Source of the DNA: a virus
Virus record (IMG/VR): IMGVR_UViG_3300008113_000424
Location: 1 to 22,272 of that record
Strand: one strand, 5' to 3'
Length of the DNA stretch: 22,272 nt
Each line of letters begins with the position of its first letter. Within the stretch, counting starts at the first letter, position 1. Position numbers and translations under genes: made by a program. Positions 5,643-13,557 of this stretch are shown one piece after another. The notes beneath the pieces were generated by a model that was given only the letters and a program-made list of their open reading frames with translations, had not been told where the DNA came from and did not search any database.

Positions 5643-5786
5643 ATGAAAAATCCATTAGAAAACCTAACAGACAAAGAACTTAATGAGTTATTGACTAAGA
5701 CAGATGTTCCGATGAAATGGGAGTTGGATAAAATCTTAAAAGTTAAAACTAGTGATAAGTCGTCTAAGGATAAAACAGATAATTAA
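5643..5786 (+). CDS. Small acidic/basic phage protein, unknown
   Basis: 47 residues starting MKNPLENLTDKELNELL. The frame continues upstream through tRNA-Leu, but only ATG 5643 is plausible because it follows the promoter by five bases. Helical, highly charged, with a lysine/aspartate/serine-rich tail (KTSDKSSKDKTDN). The last 35 bases overlap the start of the next gene in another frame. No function is suggested; it could simply couple translation of the HExxH gene. Confidence 0.6.
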   Translation: MKNPLENLTDKELNELLTKTDVPMKWELDKILKVKTSDKSSKDKTDN

Positions 5787-6858
5787 AGAAGCCGCTGGGG
5801 TTCCCGATGATATTGAAATGATTGTTGACATCTTTACCAACTTGGTTAAAGATGAAATTCAGGCATTTAAAGATAGTGGAAAGTCTCTTAAAGTTGGTGA
5901 AGCTGAAGTTAAGAATTATGGTGATGTTGAGTTTAGGTCAGGTAACATAAATGTAAGTAAAGAGAAATCTTGGCAGTATGTAAAAAAATCACCACTCTTC
6001 AATAAAGAATCATGGGATAAGTTTCCTTTGTATAAGAATAAAGTTACGATAAGTTTTAATATTTACCCTGATGAGGCATTAGATATTAACAATATAAAAA
6101 AACCTACGATTAATGCGGTCCACGTTTTTGATGCTGAAAAGATGGGACTTGAAGATAGGAGAGGTTTAGGTAAAACTTATAGTAGTGGTGAGTTTGAATT
6201 TGAACTCACTATGGGAGATTCCAACTGGGATAATCTTGAAACCCTAAGCCCTAATTTAGATTCTGTAATTGCTCACGAGGTATTCCATTCTTATCAGTTA
6301 TATAAAAAATATACAAAGTCAGGGGAGATTGGTTTCGGTAAGGAACATACGTTAAATACTTTGGCTGGGTCACTTAAAAAAGACTTCAATAAAGAGTTCA
6401 ATTATTTTTTACATATTCTTTATTTGTCTTTAAGGTTTGAACATCAGGCTAGAATTCCTCAATCATTAAGAGTTCTTAAAAGTAAAAAAATTGAGAATTA
6501 CAATGACTTCATTACTGCCATCAAAGACACCGATGCTTATAGAGACGCTCAAATGTTGAAAACATTCTCAGCGGATAAGTTAATTAATGATTTGAGTCGT
6601 ATGCAAAGTTTGGAGGATATCTTTAGAAAACCAATGGCTCAACAACATACACAATTTGCGATTGAGAGCTGGAATGATATTTTGAAACATATTATTGAAC
6701 ACGGAAGACAAAGTGGTATGACCAGTAATCCTTTCCGTGGCATGAGTCAGAAACTATTAGATAACCCTGAGTTATTTTTTAAACATTGGGAGAAAGTATT
6801 TGATAGAAGAGGTGACGAATTGTATCGTAAATTAATTAAATTATATTCATTATTGTGA
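5752..6858 (+). CDS. HExxH putative zinc metallopeptidase, possibly virion-packaged
   Basis: 368 residues from a GTG at 5752 inside the end of the 5643 gene. IAHEVFHSYQ gives H175-E176-x-x-H179, the zinc-peptidase signature; a candidate third ligand is in FEHQAR (E230). The rest is alpha-helical and shows no signal peptide. The N-terminus, MISRLRIKQIIKEAAGVP, is a basic helix ending I-K-E followed by A, comparable to the I-x-E site after the tag in neighbouring proteins and to T4 capsid-targeting peptides. The gene overlaps the tagged 6855 gene by four bases. A role as an injected or head-internal peptidase is inference; the HExxH motif also occurs by chance, but its hydrophobic context supports the call. 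Confidence 0.65.
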   Translation: MISRLRIKQIIKEAAGVPDDIEMIVDIFTNLVKDEIQAFKDSGKSLKVGEAEVKNYGDVEFRSGNINVSKEKSWQYVKKSPLFNKESWDKFPLYKNKVTISFNIYPDEALDINNIKKPTINAVHVFDAEKMGLEDRRGLGKTYSSGEFEFELTMGDSNWDNLETLSPNLDSVIAHEVFHSYQLYKKYTKSGEIGFGKEHTLNTLAGSLKKDFNKEFNYFLHILYLSLRFEHQARIPQSLRVLKSKKIENYNDFITAIKDTDAYRDAQMLKTFSADKLINDLSRMQSLEDIFRKPMAQQHTQFAIESWNDILKHIIEHGRQSGMTSNPFRGMSQKLLDNPELFFKHWEKVFDRRGDELYRKLIKLYSLL

Positions 6859-7253
6859 AATACATAATAACTGAAAGTCAGAATCAAAAATTCTTCAATA
6901 TGATGTATGATTATATTGAAGATTTATTACTGTCAAATATGTCCGTGGGTTATTTTTATGATATGGAAGAAGTTAACTTCCCTGAAAAAATAAGTCACAT
7001 TGACTCTATTGCATTTTATAATGATGATTATGACAGACAGTTCACAATTTACTTGGAGAATTATTGGATGGATAATGAATTTGGTATGATTAGAAAAAAA
7101 GAATCACCAATATTGAGTATTGACGAACCTGATATTAAAAATCAGTTGGATAAAATGTTTGGTAACCACTGGCGTGAACCTTTTCTGAAATGGTTTGAAC
7201 ACAATTACGGACATGAATTACCTTATGGTGTAAAAATTAAGACAATTAGTTAA
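6855..7253 (+). CDS. Small protein with KYIITES tag, unknown function
   Basis: 132 residues from a GTG overlapping the previous stop (GTGA). The opening (M)KYIITESQNQKFFNMMYDYI is the same tag as in the genes at 1622 and 1948; even the underlying codons agree closely. The remainder is acidic, with strand FTIYLENYWMD and a C-terminal part rich in aromatic residues (NHWREPFLKWFEHNYGHEL). No catalytic motif. Co-translated with the HExxH protein, so the two may travel together, for example into the prohead. Confidence 0.7.
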   Translation: MKYIITESQNQKFFNMMYDYIEDLLLSNMSVGYFYDMEEVNFPEKISHIDSIAFYNDDYDRQFTIYLENYWMDNEFGMIRKKESPILSIDEPDIKNQLDKMFGNHWREPFLKWFEHNYGHELPYGVKIKTIS

Positions 7254-7257
7254 TATG

Positions 7258-7282
7258 AACCTGACAAAATGTCAGGTTTTTT
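7258..7282 (+). terminator. Rho-independent terminator
   Basis: AACCTGAC (7258-7265) pairs with GTCAGGTT (7271-7278), then a T run. The core CCTGACA/TGTCAGG is the same as in the terminator at 9824. Confidence 0.88.
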
Positions 7283-7317
7283 ATTTTGGCATATTGTTTA
7301 ATAATTGGGGGTCGGAC

Positions 7318-7348
7318 TTGACTCCATAAAAAATAATCAATATTATTG
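7318..7348 (+). promoter_or_regulatory. Likely promoter of dnaK
   Basis: TTGAC at 7318 and TATTATTG at 7341-7348 with 20 bases between; one mismatch to TAnnTTTG. The start codon is 19 bases past the box. No CIRCE (HrcA) element is visible, so heat-shock control of the bacterial type is not supported. Confidence 0.5.
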
Positions 7349-7367
7349 AACAAAATTAAATTAAACT

Positions 7368-9227
7368 ATGGGAAAAATTATAGGAATTGACCTTGGAACA
7401 ACTAATTCGTGTGTTGCCGTAATGGAAGGTAACGAACCAGTTGTGATTACAAACAGTGAAGGAAAGAGAACCACCCCTTCAATTGTCGCATTTATTAATG
7501 GTGGTGAGAGAAAGATTGGTGACCCGGCAAAACGTCAAGCGGTTACCAACCCTGAAAAAACAATTTCATCTATTAAGCGTTTTATGGGAACTGGCTTTGA
7601 TGAAAGTAAAAGTGAAGTGAACAGAGTTCCATACAAAGTGGTAAACAGTAAAGGTACTCCACGTGTTGAGATTGACGGTAAGGAGTATTCACCACAAGAA
7701 GTTTCAGCAATGGTTTTACAAAAGATGAAACAAACTGCTGAAGATTATTTGGGTTCTGAAGTTACGGAAGCAGTTATCACAGTACCGGCATACTTCAACG
7801 ACGCTCAACGTCAGGCAACAAAAGAAGCTGGTGAGATTGCGGGATTGAAGGTAATGAGAATTGTGAACGAACCAACTGCTGCGGCACTTGCTTACGGATT
7901 GGACAAACAATCTAAAGATATGAAGATTGTTGTGTTTGACTGTGGTGGTGGAACTCACGACGTATCCATTTTGGAATTGGGTGATGGAGTATTTGAAGTA
8001 TTGTCTACAGATGGTGACACACACCTTGGAGGAGATGACTTTGACCAAGCTATTGTTGATTGGTTGGTTAAAGAATTTCAAGACGAGAACGGATTGGATT
8101 TGACAAAAGACCCAATGGCTCTACAACGTTTACGTGAAGGAGCTGAGAAGGCGAAGATTGAATTGTCATCTTCATCTTCAACGGAGATTAATCTTCCATA
8201 CATTATGCCAGTTGATGGTGTTCCAAAACACTTGGTTCGTAATTTGAGTAAGGCAAAGTTTGAACAACTTGTTGATAGTTTGGTTCAAAGAACTATTAAA
8301 CCTTGTGAGTCGGCTCTTAAAAGTGCGGGACTTAAAACATCTGACATTGATGAAATCATTTTGGTTGGAGGTACAACACGTATTCCGGCAATTCAGGAAG
8401 CGGTTAAGAAGTTCTTCGGTAAAGACCCATCAAAAGGTGTTAACCCTGATGAGGTTGTTGCTCTTGGGGCGGCCATCCAAGCAGGAGTATTAGCAGGTGA
8501 TGTTAAAGATGTATTGTTGTTGGATGTTACACCACTATCACTTGGAATTGAAACAATGGGTGGAGTGTTCACAAAGTTGATTGAAGCGAACACAACAATC
8601 CCAAGTAAGAAATCACAAGTGTTCTCAACTGCGGTTGATAACCAACCATCAGTTGAAATCCACGTGTTACAAGGTGAGAGAGCAATGGCTAAGGACAACA
8701 GAACCATTGGTCGTTTCCACTTGGATGGTCTTCCACCGGCAATGAGAGGTGTTCCACAAATTGAGGTTACATTTGATATTGACGCCAATGGTATCATCAA
8801 TGTATCGGCTCTTGACAAAGGAACCAACAAACAACAAAACATTCGTATTGAAGCTTCATCAGGACTTTCAAAAGAGGAAATTGAAAGAATGAAACAAGAG
8901 GCGGAAGCAAATGCCGATGTTGATAAGAAGGCGAAAGAAGAAGTTGAGACAATCAATACTGCGGATAACACAATATTCCAAGTTGAAAAGGCTTACAAGG
9001 AAATTGAGGATAAATTAACCGAAGAGCAAAAGAACGATATTAATTCATCGTTGGAAGATTTAAAAAATGCAAAGTCTGAAAGAAATATTGATAAAATTAA
9101 AGAATCTATGGAGAAAGTTAACATGACATTCCAAAAGATTTCTGAAATTTTATATAACACTACATCAGAGAATAGTAATCCTGATATGGAAGTTTCTGAT
9201 GTTGACTTTGAAGAGGTTAAGGGTTAA
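7368..9227 (+). CDS. dnaK: DnaK (Hsp70) chaperone, full length
   Basis: 619 residues, colinear with bacterial DnaK (about 638). Seen: [17 protein letters not shown] at residues 4-20 (phosphate 1), [21 protein letters not shown], interdomain linker [12 protein letters not shown], substrate-binding domain (HVLQGER onward), helical lid from about 500 and the classical tail DVDFEEVKG. It would bind and release unfolded peptides using ATP with the host's DnaJ and GrpE, which are not encoded here. Oddity: the phosphate-2 loop reads D191-CGGGTHD, with Cys and His where E. coli has Leu and Phe next to the autophosphorylated Thr (T196 here). Flanked by terminators, so it is a single-gene unit. Full-length DnaK is uncommon in phages; acquisition from a host is likely. 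Confidence 0.97.
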   Translation: MGKIIGIDLGTTNSCVAVMEGNEPVVITNSEGKRTTPSIVAFINGGERKIGDPAKRQAVTNPEKTISSIKRFMGTGFDESKSEVNRVPYKVVNSKGTPRVEIDGKEYSPQEVSAMVLQKMKQTAEDYLGSEVTEAVITVPAYFNDAQRQATKEAGEIAGLKVMRIVNEPTAAALAYGLDKQSKDMKIVVFDCGGGTHDVSILELGDGVFEVLSTDGDTHLGGDDFDQAIVDWLVKEFQDENGLDLTKDPMALQRLREGAEKAKIELSSSSSTEINLPYIMPVDGVPKHLVRNLSKAKFEQLVDSLVQRTIKPCESALKSAGLKTSDIDEIILVGGTTRIPAIQEAVKKFFGKDPSKGVNPDEVVALGAAIQAGVLAGDVKDVLLLDVTPLSLGIETMGGVFTKLIEANTTIPSKKSQVFSTAVDNQPSVEIHVLQGERAMAKDNRTIGRFHLDGLPPAMRGVPQIEVTFDIDANGIINVSALDKGTNKQQNIRIEASSGLSKEEIERMKQEAEANADVDKKAKEEVETINTADNTIFQVEKAYKEIEDKLTEEQKNDINSSLEDLKNAKSERNIDKIKESMEKVNMTFQKISEILYNTTSENSNPDMEVSDVDFEEVKG

Positions 9228-9245
9228 TTAAAACCACAAGTTCTT

Positions 9246-9275
9246 AAAACCCTCATATTTTATATGGGGGTTTTT
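9246..9275 (+). terminator. Rho-independent terminator after dnaK
   Basis: AAAACCCTCATA (9246-9257) pairs with TATGGGGGTTTT (9263-9274) around a five-base loop; T run follows. Confidence 0.9.
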
Positions 9276-9351
9276 AGTTTACATCCTATTTCAACTTATT
9301 ATATTAAAACAAAAGTTATAAAAGTCATAAAAATTAAAAAAAATTAAAACT

Positions 9352-9738
9352 ATGGAAACAACTTATTTTGTTTTAGGTATGCTCTCGGTTTTTGCTCTAA
9401 TTCTTATTGGGGTGATTACTTGGGGTTGGCTTACGATTAATAAACAACAAACACGAATTAAAAATTTACAAGAAGATACCCAAGGACTGTTGAGAACCAT
9501 CTCAACTGAGATGGATTACACGTCAAGAAGAATTGATACTGAAAGACAAAATATTCATTCTGAGTTTAGAGAACATAACGACAGATTGGAAAGACAAATT
9601 ACGGATATTTGGAGAGGTATGGATAATAAAATGACGGATTCTGTTAGGGAGTCCAATTCATATACTGACAAACGAATTGATAAATTAATTGATACCTATT
9701 TTGATATCAAAAAAAATAAAGACCTTTTAAAAGGATAA
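9352..9738 (+). CDS. Membrane-anchored coiled-coil protein, unknown
   Basis: 128 residues: an N-terminal hydrophobic helix (about 5-28, YFVLGMLSVFALILIGVITW), then a long, charged, heptad-rich segment (about 32-115) predicted by eye as coiled coil. Its orientation would place the coil in the cytoplasm if the helix is a reverse anchor. No signal cleavage site. Start ATG follows an A-rich leader typical of Bacteroidota. It lies between dnaK and the synthetase-like gene, with its own downstream AT-rich spacer. A membrane-remodelling, superinfection or i-spanin-like role can be imagined but is not shown. Confidence 0.7.
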   Translation: METTYFVLGMLSVFALILIGVITWGWLTINKQQTRIKNLQEDTQGLLRTISTEMDYTSRRIDTERQNIHSEFREHNDRLERQITDIWRGMDNKMTDSVRESNSYTDKRIDKLIDTYFDIKKNKDLLKG

Positions 9739-9781
9739 AAAAAAGACTTTTATAACTTTTGTTAATATTTAACTAAAAAGT

Positions 9782-9829
9782 ATGATAAATAAATTACGAA
9801 ACACATATAATTTAGTAAGGAAGTCCTGA
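9782..9829 (+). other. Possible 15-codon leader peptide before the synthetase-like gene
   Basis: ATG 9782 opens a 15-residue frame, MINKLRNTYNLVRKS, whose TGA (9827-9829) lies within the 5' arm of the terminator hairpin at 9824. Three of the 15 codons are Asn. That geometry would suit transcription attenuation of the downstream AsnRS/AspRS-like gene, but AAT/AAC codons are common in AT-rich DNA and no anti-terminator pairing is obvious. Confidence 0.2.
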
Positions 9830-9849
9830 CAATTGTCAGGATTTTTTTT
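9824..9849 (+). terminator. Rho-independent terminator (perfect palindrome)
   Basis: TCCTGACAATTGTCAGGA (9824-9841) is a perfect 18-base palindrome followed by eight T. It is either the end of the preceding unit or an attenuator in the leader of the gene at 9893. Confidence 0.85.
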
Positions 9850-9892
9850 GCCCATACGTTAACAATAAATAAAAAATAAAAATAAAAAAAAA

Positions 9893-10720
9893 ATGAAAGA
9901 CACAAAAACTTACAATGAATTAGTCCAAAAAATGAGGACATTTTTCCAATCAAAAGGATTTAAAGAAGTCCCAACACAATCAAGATTATCAATCTTGGCA
10001 GCATGTGAAAACCCCCACTCAATAACAACATTCAATTATCAGGGAGAGGTTTGGCCACTACCACAAACAGGACAAATGTGGTTAGAATATGAACTACTTA
10101 AAAATCCTGAATGGAATGGTGTTTACTGTATATCAACATCCTACAGACAAGAAAAAGACCCAATCCCTGGCAGACATGAATTAATTTTCCCAATGTTTGA
10201 ATTTGAATCAAAAGGTGGAATGAAAGAAATGATAAAACTTGAATCGGAACTTTTAGACTATTTAGGTTTTGACAAACCTGTTGAGGTTAACTACGACGAT
10301 GTTTGTGAAGAATACGGAGGAGTCCCAATTTTAGAAAACGAACACGAAACAAGAATGTGGGAAGAAAAAGGTCCTGTAGTATCTCTTCAAAATTTCCCTT
10401 ATAGAACAAATCCATTTTGGAATATGAGAGAGAGTAAAAATAGAATATTCAATAAGGTTGACGTAATTCTTTACGGACAAGAAACAATTGGTTCCGCGGA
10501 AAGAAGTTCCAATGTGGAAGAAATGAGAAATAACTTTTACACAATTGAGAATGGTGGTTACTCTGCTAAATTGTTTGAACTATTCGGAAAAGAAAGAGTT
10601 GAGAAAGAATTGGAAGAATTCTTATCACATGACTTCTTCCCACGTTTTGGTGGTGGAATCGGAATGACAAGACTTGCCAGAGCTTATCAGTTAATGATGG
10701 AAGAAGTTGAAGCGTTTTAA
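9893..10720 (+). CDS. Class II aminoacyl-tRNA-synthetase-like catalytic core (Asp/Asn/Lys subclass) without anticodon domain
   Basis: 275 residues matching only the catalytic core of class IIb synthetases. Motif 2: CISTSYRQEKD with R85, then GRHELIFPMFEFE (about 93-105). Motif 3: FPRFGGGIGMTRLARA, with R260 as the ATP-binding arginine. The usual N-terminal OB-fold anticodon-binding domain of AspRS, AsnRS and LysRS is absent; the protein begins with the helix before motif 1. Such stand-alone cores are known to act as asparagine synthetases (the archaeal AsnRS-related enzyme), as protein-modifying ligases (EpmA) or as regulators (HisZ). Which applies here is unknown; an amide or aminoacyl adenylate-forming role is the safe statement. 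Monocistronic, preceded by a palindromic terminator or attenuator. Confidence 0.85.
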   Translation: MKDTKTYNELVQKMRTFFQSKGFKEVPTQSRLSILAACENPHSITTFNYQGEVWPLPQTGQMWLEYELLKNPEWNGVYCISTSYRQEKDPIPGRHELIFPMFEFESKGGMKEMIKLESELLDYLGFDKPVEVNYDDVCEEYGGVPILENEHETRMWEEKGPVVSLQNFPYRTNPFWNMRESKNRIFNKVDVILYGQETIGSAERSSNVEEMRNNFYTIENGGYSAKLFELFGKERVEKELEEFLSHDFFPRFGGGIGMTRLARAYQLMMEEVEAF

Positions 10721-10758
10721 AAATAAAATAATAAATATTTATTGTAAAATTAAAGCTT

Positions 10759-11595
10759 ATGTTACTAAAAGTTGGGTCTAAAGGAGAAGACGTTAAAAAA
10801 CTCCAAACAAAATTAGGGACTACTGCAGATGGAAGTTTTGGTCCTGGTACAGAAAAACTAGTTAAAGAATGGCAAGCGGCTAACGGACTAACTGCTGACG
10901 GTATCGTTGGTGATGGAACTTGGGGTAAAATGTTTGGAGCTACTGAACAACCTGCTCAAGTGATAAAAGAAGATGTTGTTATCCCAACAAGTTCAGAATT
11001 TAAATTACAAAATTTAAAAGGTCATATTCCTGACGCTGTAATTGCTCAAATTCCTGACACTGCTAAGAAGTTCAACATCACTAACCCATTAAGATTGGCT
11101 CATTTCTTGGCTCAGTGTGGTCACGAATCAGGTGGATTTAAATCAGTATCTGAAAACCTTAACTATTCTGCGGATGGACTTAAAAAAATCTTTGGTAAGT
11201 ATTTCCCTGGTAATCTAAATGAATCATATGCAAGACAACCTGAAAAGATTGCGTCTCGTGTTTATGGTGGAAGAATGGGAAATGGTGATGAGTCAACAGG
11301 TGAAGGATTCAAATTTCGCGGCAGAGGATATATCCAATTGACTGGGAAACAAAACTATACAAACTTTGCAAAATTCATTGGTGAAGATACAGTTGCAAAT
11401 CCTGATTTAGTGGCTACCAAATATCCATTGGCATCTGCAGCATTCTTCTTTGATTCAAATAAACTTTGGTCTATTTGTGATAAAGGGTCTGATGACGCTA
11501 CTGTAACTGCAGTAACTAAAAGAGTTAACGGTGGAACTATCGGGTTACCTGATAGAATTAAACACTTTAAAGAATATTATAACCTACTTAAATAA
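10759..11595 (+). CDS. Endolysin: peptidoglycan-binding domain plus GH19 lysozyme/chitinase-like domain
   Basis: 278 residues. Residues about 3-60 form a peptidoglycan-binding type 1 domain (KVGSKGEDVKKLQTKLG, then DGIVGDGTWGKMFG). Residues about 85-278 are a GH19 domain: AHFLAQCGHESGGF with catalytic acid E123, SENLNYS with E132, and RGRGYIQLTGKQNY. It cleaves the glycan strand of peptidoglycan at lysis. There is no signal peptide, so a holin or equivalent is needed. It overlaps the next gene by TAATG and starts the lysis cassette to 12282. An N-terminal binding domain is usual for endolysins of phages with Gram-negative hosts. Confidence 0.95.
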   Translation: MLLKVGSKGEDVKKLQTKLGTTADGSFGPGTEKLVKEWQAANGLTADGIVGDGTWGKMFGATEQPAQVIKEDVVIPTSSEFKLQNLKGHIPDAVIAQIPDTAKKFNITNPLRLAHFLAQCGHESGGFKSVSENLNYSADGLKKIFGKYFPGNLNESYARQPEKIASRVYGGRMGNGDESTGEGFKFRGRGYIQLTGKQNYTNFAKFIGEDTVANPDLVATKYPLASAAFFFDSNKLWSICDKGSDDATVTAVTKRVNGGTIGLPDRIKHFKEYYNLLK

Positions 11596-11921
11596 TGAAA
11601 GATGTTTTAAGTAAATATTGGTCTCAAATCCTGTTAGGGGTTATTGTGATTTGTATGGGTATATATGTAGGTATTTTATTAAATCGTGAACCTATTACTG
11701 TTACGATTGAAGATGGTACGAAGATTAATGCACTGCGTTCACAAGTTGATAGTTTGAATAAACAAATGAAAGATTTAAGAATTGCCTACGATAATAAACA
11801 GGGTAAAGTTATTACCAAAATAAAATACATTAAAGAAGAAAATGCTAAAGAAATTAGTAATCTTGGTAAGCTTAATCTTGCTCAACGTGACAGCGTTTGG
11901 TCAAGTATTGAAGCCTATTAG
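11595..11921 (+). CDS. Putative inner-membrane spanin (Rz-like) or lysis accessory protein
   Basis: 108 residues, start overlapping the endolysin stop. One N-terminal membrane helix (about 10-28, WSQILLGVIVICMGIYVGILL) is followed by a periplasm-facing coiled coil (about 45-95, INALRSQVDSLNKQMKDL). This is the topology of an i-spanin. The next gene starts 80 bases inside this one in another frame, which recalls the nested Rz/Rz1 arrangement. The call rests on topology and position in the cassette, since spanins have little sequence conservation. Confidence 0.6.
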   Translation: MKDVLSKYWSQILLGVIVICMGIYVGILLNREPITVTIEDGTKINALRSQVDSLNKQMKDLRIAYDNKQGKVITKIKYIKEENAKEISNLGKLNLAQRDSVWSSIEAY

Positions 11922-12282
11922 AATAGTATATGAAGGTGACACAGGAGTGTTCTTCAGTAAATCACAAGAGTTATTGTTATTAACAATTATCAAAACTGAA
12001 AAGGCTCAGAAGAAAGAGATTGAACAGTTATACATCTATAAAGATAATTGTGATGAACAGTTAAAGAATGAACAGGACGCTAATGTCTACCTGAATGTAT
12101 TATTTACACAAATGGAATCTGAAGCAAATCGTCTTAAAGAAAAATACAACAATGAGTTGATTGAGCACTCAAAGACGAAAGAAAAGTTAGAAATCCAAAC
12201 CGACAGAAAAAAGAAATGGAGAGGTGTTGCAATTGGTTCCTTGGTTGTTAATTTTGGACTATTATATTTGATTCTTCATTGA
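11842..12282 (+). CDS. Lysis-cassette protein with N-terminal signal and C-terminal membrane helix
   Basis: 146 residues overlapping the previous gene by 80 bases in a different frame. It has an N-terminal signal-like helix (residues 1-20, KKLVILVSLILLNVTAFG) with a plausible A-F-G cleavage site and no lipobox cysteine, a charged coiled coil (about 45-120) and a C-terminal hydrophobic helix (about 128-146, GVAIGSLVVNFGLLYLILH). The second member of a spanin pair is usually an outer-membrane lipoprotein, which this is not; it may be a holin-like or unimolecular spanin-like protein. The position after the endolysin supports a lysis role. Confidence 0.6.
   Translation: MLKKLVILVSLILLNVTAFGQVLKPIRIVYEGDTGVFFSKSQELLLLTIIKTEKAQKKEIEQLYIYKDNCDEQLKNEQDANVYLNVLFTQMESEANRLKEKYNNELIEHSKTKEKLEIQTDRKKKWRGVAIGSLVVNFGLLYLILH
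12241..12270 (+). promoter_or_regulatory. Possible promoter of the dehydratase gene
   Basis: TTG at 12241-12243 and TATATTTG at 12263-12270 with 19 bases between, inside the end of the preceding gene. The start codon is 44 bases past the box. It encodes part of a hydrophobic helix, so the match may be fortuitous. Confidence 0.4.
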
Positions 12283-12314
12283 TATTTTAGTTCTTATTTC
12301 TTATTAATTGTTTT

Positions 12315-13277
12315 ATGAAAATTCTTATTACAGGTGGACTCGGTTTTATCGGGTCCAACTTTTTTAATTACATGAGGGAAAAGTATCCCGATTATGAGAT
12401 GTTAATATTAGATTCTGAGACCTATGCATCAAATAGAAAAAACATTAATAATTTATCAGGATGTCGTTATGTAAAATTTGACATTATAGAAAGAGAACGT
12501 TTGTTTGAATTGTTTGACAATTATAAATTTGAATATGTAATCCACTTCGCAGCAGAATCACATGTTGACAACTCAATTTTAAACCCATTAAAATTTGTCC
12601 AAAGTAATATTGTTGGAACTATTAATTTATTGGACGCTTCGGTGAAATACGGAGTTAAACTTTTTTATCACATATCAACAGATGAAGTTTTTGGTCAATT
12701 GGGTCCTACAGGTTCATTTAATGAAAACACTCCATATGACCCTAGAAGTCCATACTCAGCATCAAAGGCATCTGCTGACCATTTTGTGAGGGCTTATCAT
12801 CATACTTATAACTTACCTGTTGTCATATCAAATTGTTCTAATAATTATGGACCTAACCAACATGATGAGAAGTTTATACCTACGGTCATAAAGAAAGTAT
12901 TGAAAAGTGAGAAAATACCAGTTTACGGTAATGGTTTAAATATTAGAGATTGGTTATATGTTAATGACCATGTTGAGGCAATTGACGCGGTATTTCATGG
13001 TGGGAAGATTGGTGAGACATATTGTATTGGTGGTGGATATGAAATAACGAATATCAGATTGGCTAAAATCATATGTGATAAAATTGACTATATTAAAGAT
13101 TGGGACAGAGATTCAAAAGAACTTATTGAATTTGTAGAGGATAGAAAAGGTCACGACCATAGGTATTCTATTGATAACAGTAAAATTAATAAAACACTTG
13201 CTTGGGAACCAAAAACAAGTTTTGATGAGGGTATTGAAAAAACTATCAAATATTATCTAAATAAATTTGGAAGTTGA
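12315..13277 (+). CDS. rmlB: dTDP-glucose 4,6-dehydratase (short-chain dehydrogenase)
   Basis: 320 residues. It would convert dTDP-glucose to dTDP-4-keto-6-deoxyglucose using bound NAD+, the second step to dTDP-rhamnose and related deoxysugars. Seen: Rossmann motif TGGLGFIGS (residues 6-14), the catalytic T122-D123-E124 in HISTDEVFG, Y147-x3-K151 in SPYSASKAS, NNYGPNQ, and IRDWLYVNDH typical of RmlB. RmlA, RmlC and RmlD and glycosyltransferases are not in the window, so the phage would draw on host dTDP-glucose. It may alter host surface sugars or decorate phage DNA or virions. Other nucleotide-sugar dehydratases (e.g. for CDP sugars) are less likely given the TDE triad. Confidence 0.9.
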   Translation: MKILITGGLGFIGSNFFNYMREKYPDYEMLILDSETYASNRKNINNLSGCRYVKFDIIERERLFELFDNYKFEYVIHFAAESHVDNSILNPLKFVQSNIVGTINLLDASVKYGVKLFYHISTDEVFGQLGPTGSFNENTPYDPRSPYSASKASADHFVRAYHHTYNLPVVISNCSNNYGPNQHDEKFIPTVIKKVLKSEKIPVYGNGLNIRDWLYVNDHVEAIDAVFHGGKIGETYCIGGGYEITNIRLAKIICDKIDYIKDWDRDSKELIEFVEDRKGHDHRYSIDNSKINKTLAWEPKTSFDEGIEKTIKYYLNKFGS

Positions 13278-13297
13278 TGATTGTTTTATTACTTTTG
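13267..13297 (+). promoter_or_regulatory. Bacteroidota-type promoter before the 13302 gene
   Basis: TTG at 13267-13269 and TACTTTTG at 13290-13297 with 20 bases between; exact -7 match, five bases before the start codon. Confidence 0.6.
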
Positions 13298-13301
13298 TCC
13301 T

Positions 13302-13553
13302 ATGAATAACAGAACAGTAATAATCACAAGTAAAGAATTCGGACAAATTTTGAGTCAAACATTCACTGACGCTACTCAGTTGAAAATGTTTTTAAACATG
13401 ATTCACGTTTCTTTAGTTAATAAAGAAGAGTTCTCAATATTCAATGGTGTTGACCAACTAACACACATTCCTTATGAGATATTGAAGAATTGTTTAGTTT
13501 TCACTAAAGAGAATCAAATCTCTTTTACTGAAATCGTTAAAAGTAAAATTTAA
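13302..13553 (+). CDS. Small phage protein, unknown
   Basis: 83 residues, MNNRTVIITSKEFGQIL onward. ATG 13302 is chosen because it follows the promoter; upstream codons are promoter sequence. Alpha/beta with a central amphipathic helix (ATQLKMFLNMIHVSLV) and no motif I recognise. Single-gene unit ended by the three-hairpin region at 13558-13630. Confidence 0.65.
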   Translation: MNNRTVIITSKEFGQILSQTFTDATQLKMFLNMIHVSLVNKEEFSIFNGVDQLTHIPYEILKNCLVFTKENQISFTEIVKSKI

Positions 13554-13557
13554 TAAT

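Noticed and set aside
8393-8971. Minus-strand ORF of 192 codons inside dnaK
   Set aside because: It is a shadow of the dnaK frame with low-complexity Ser/Thr composition and no start signals.
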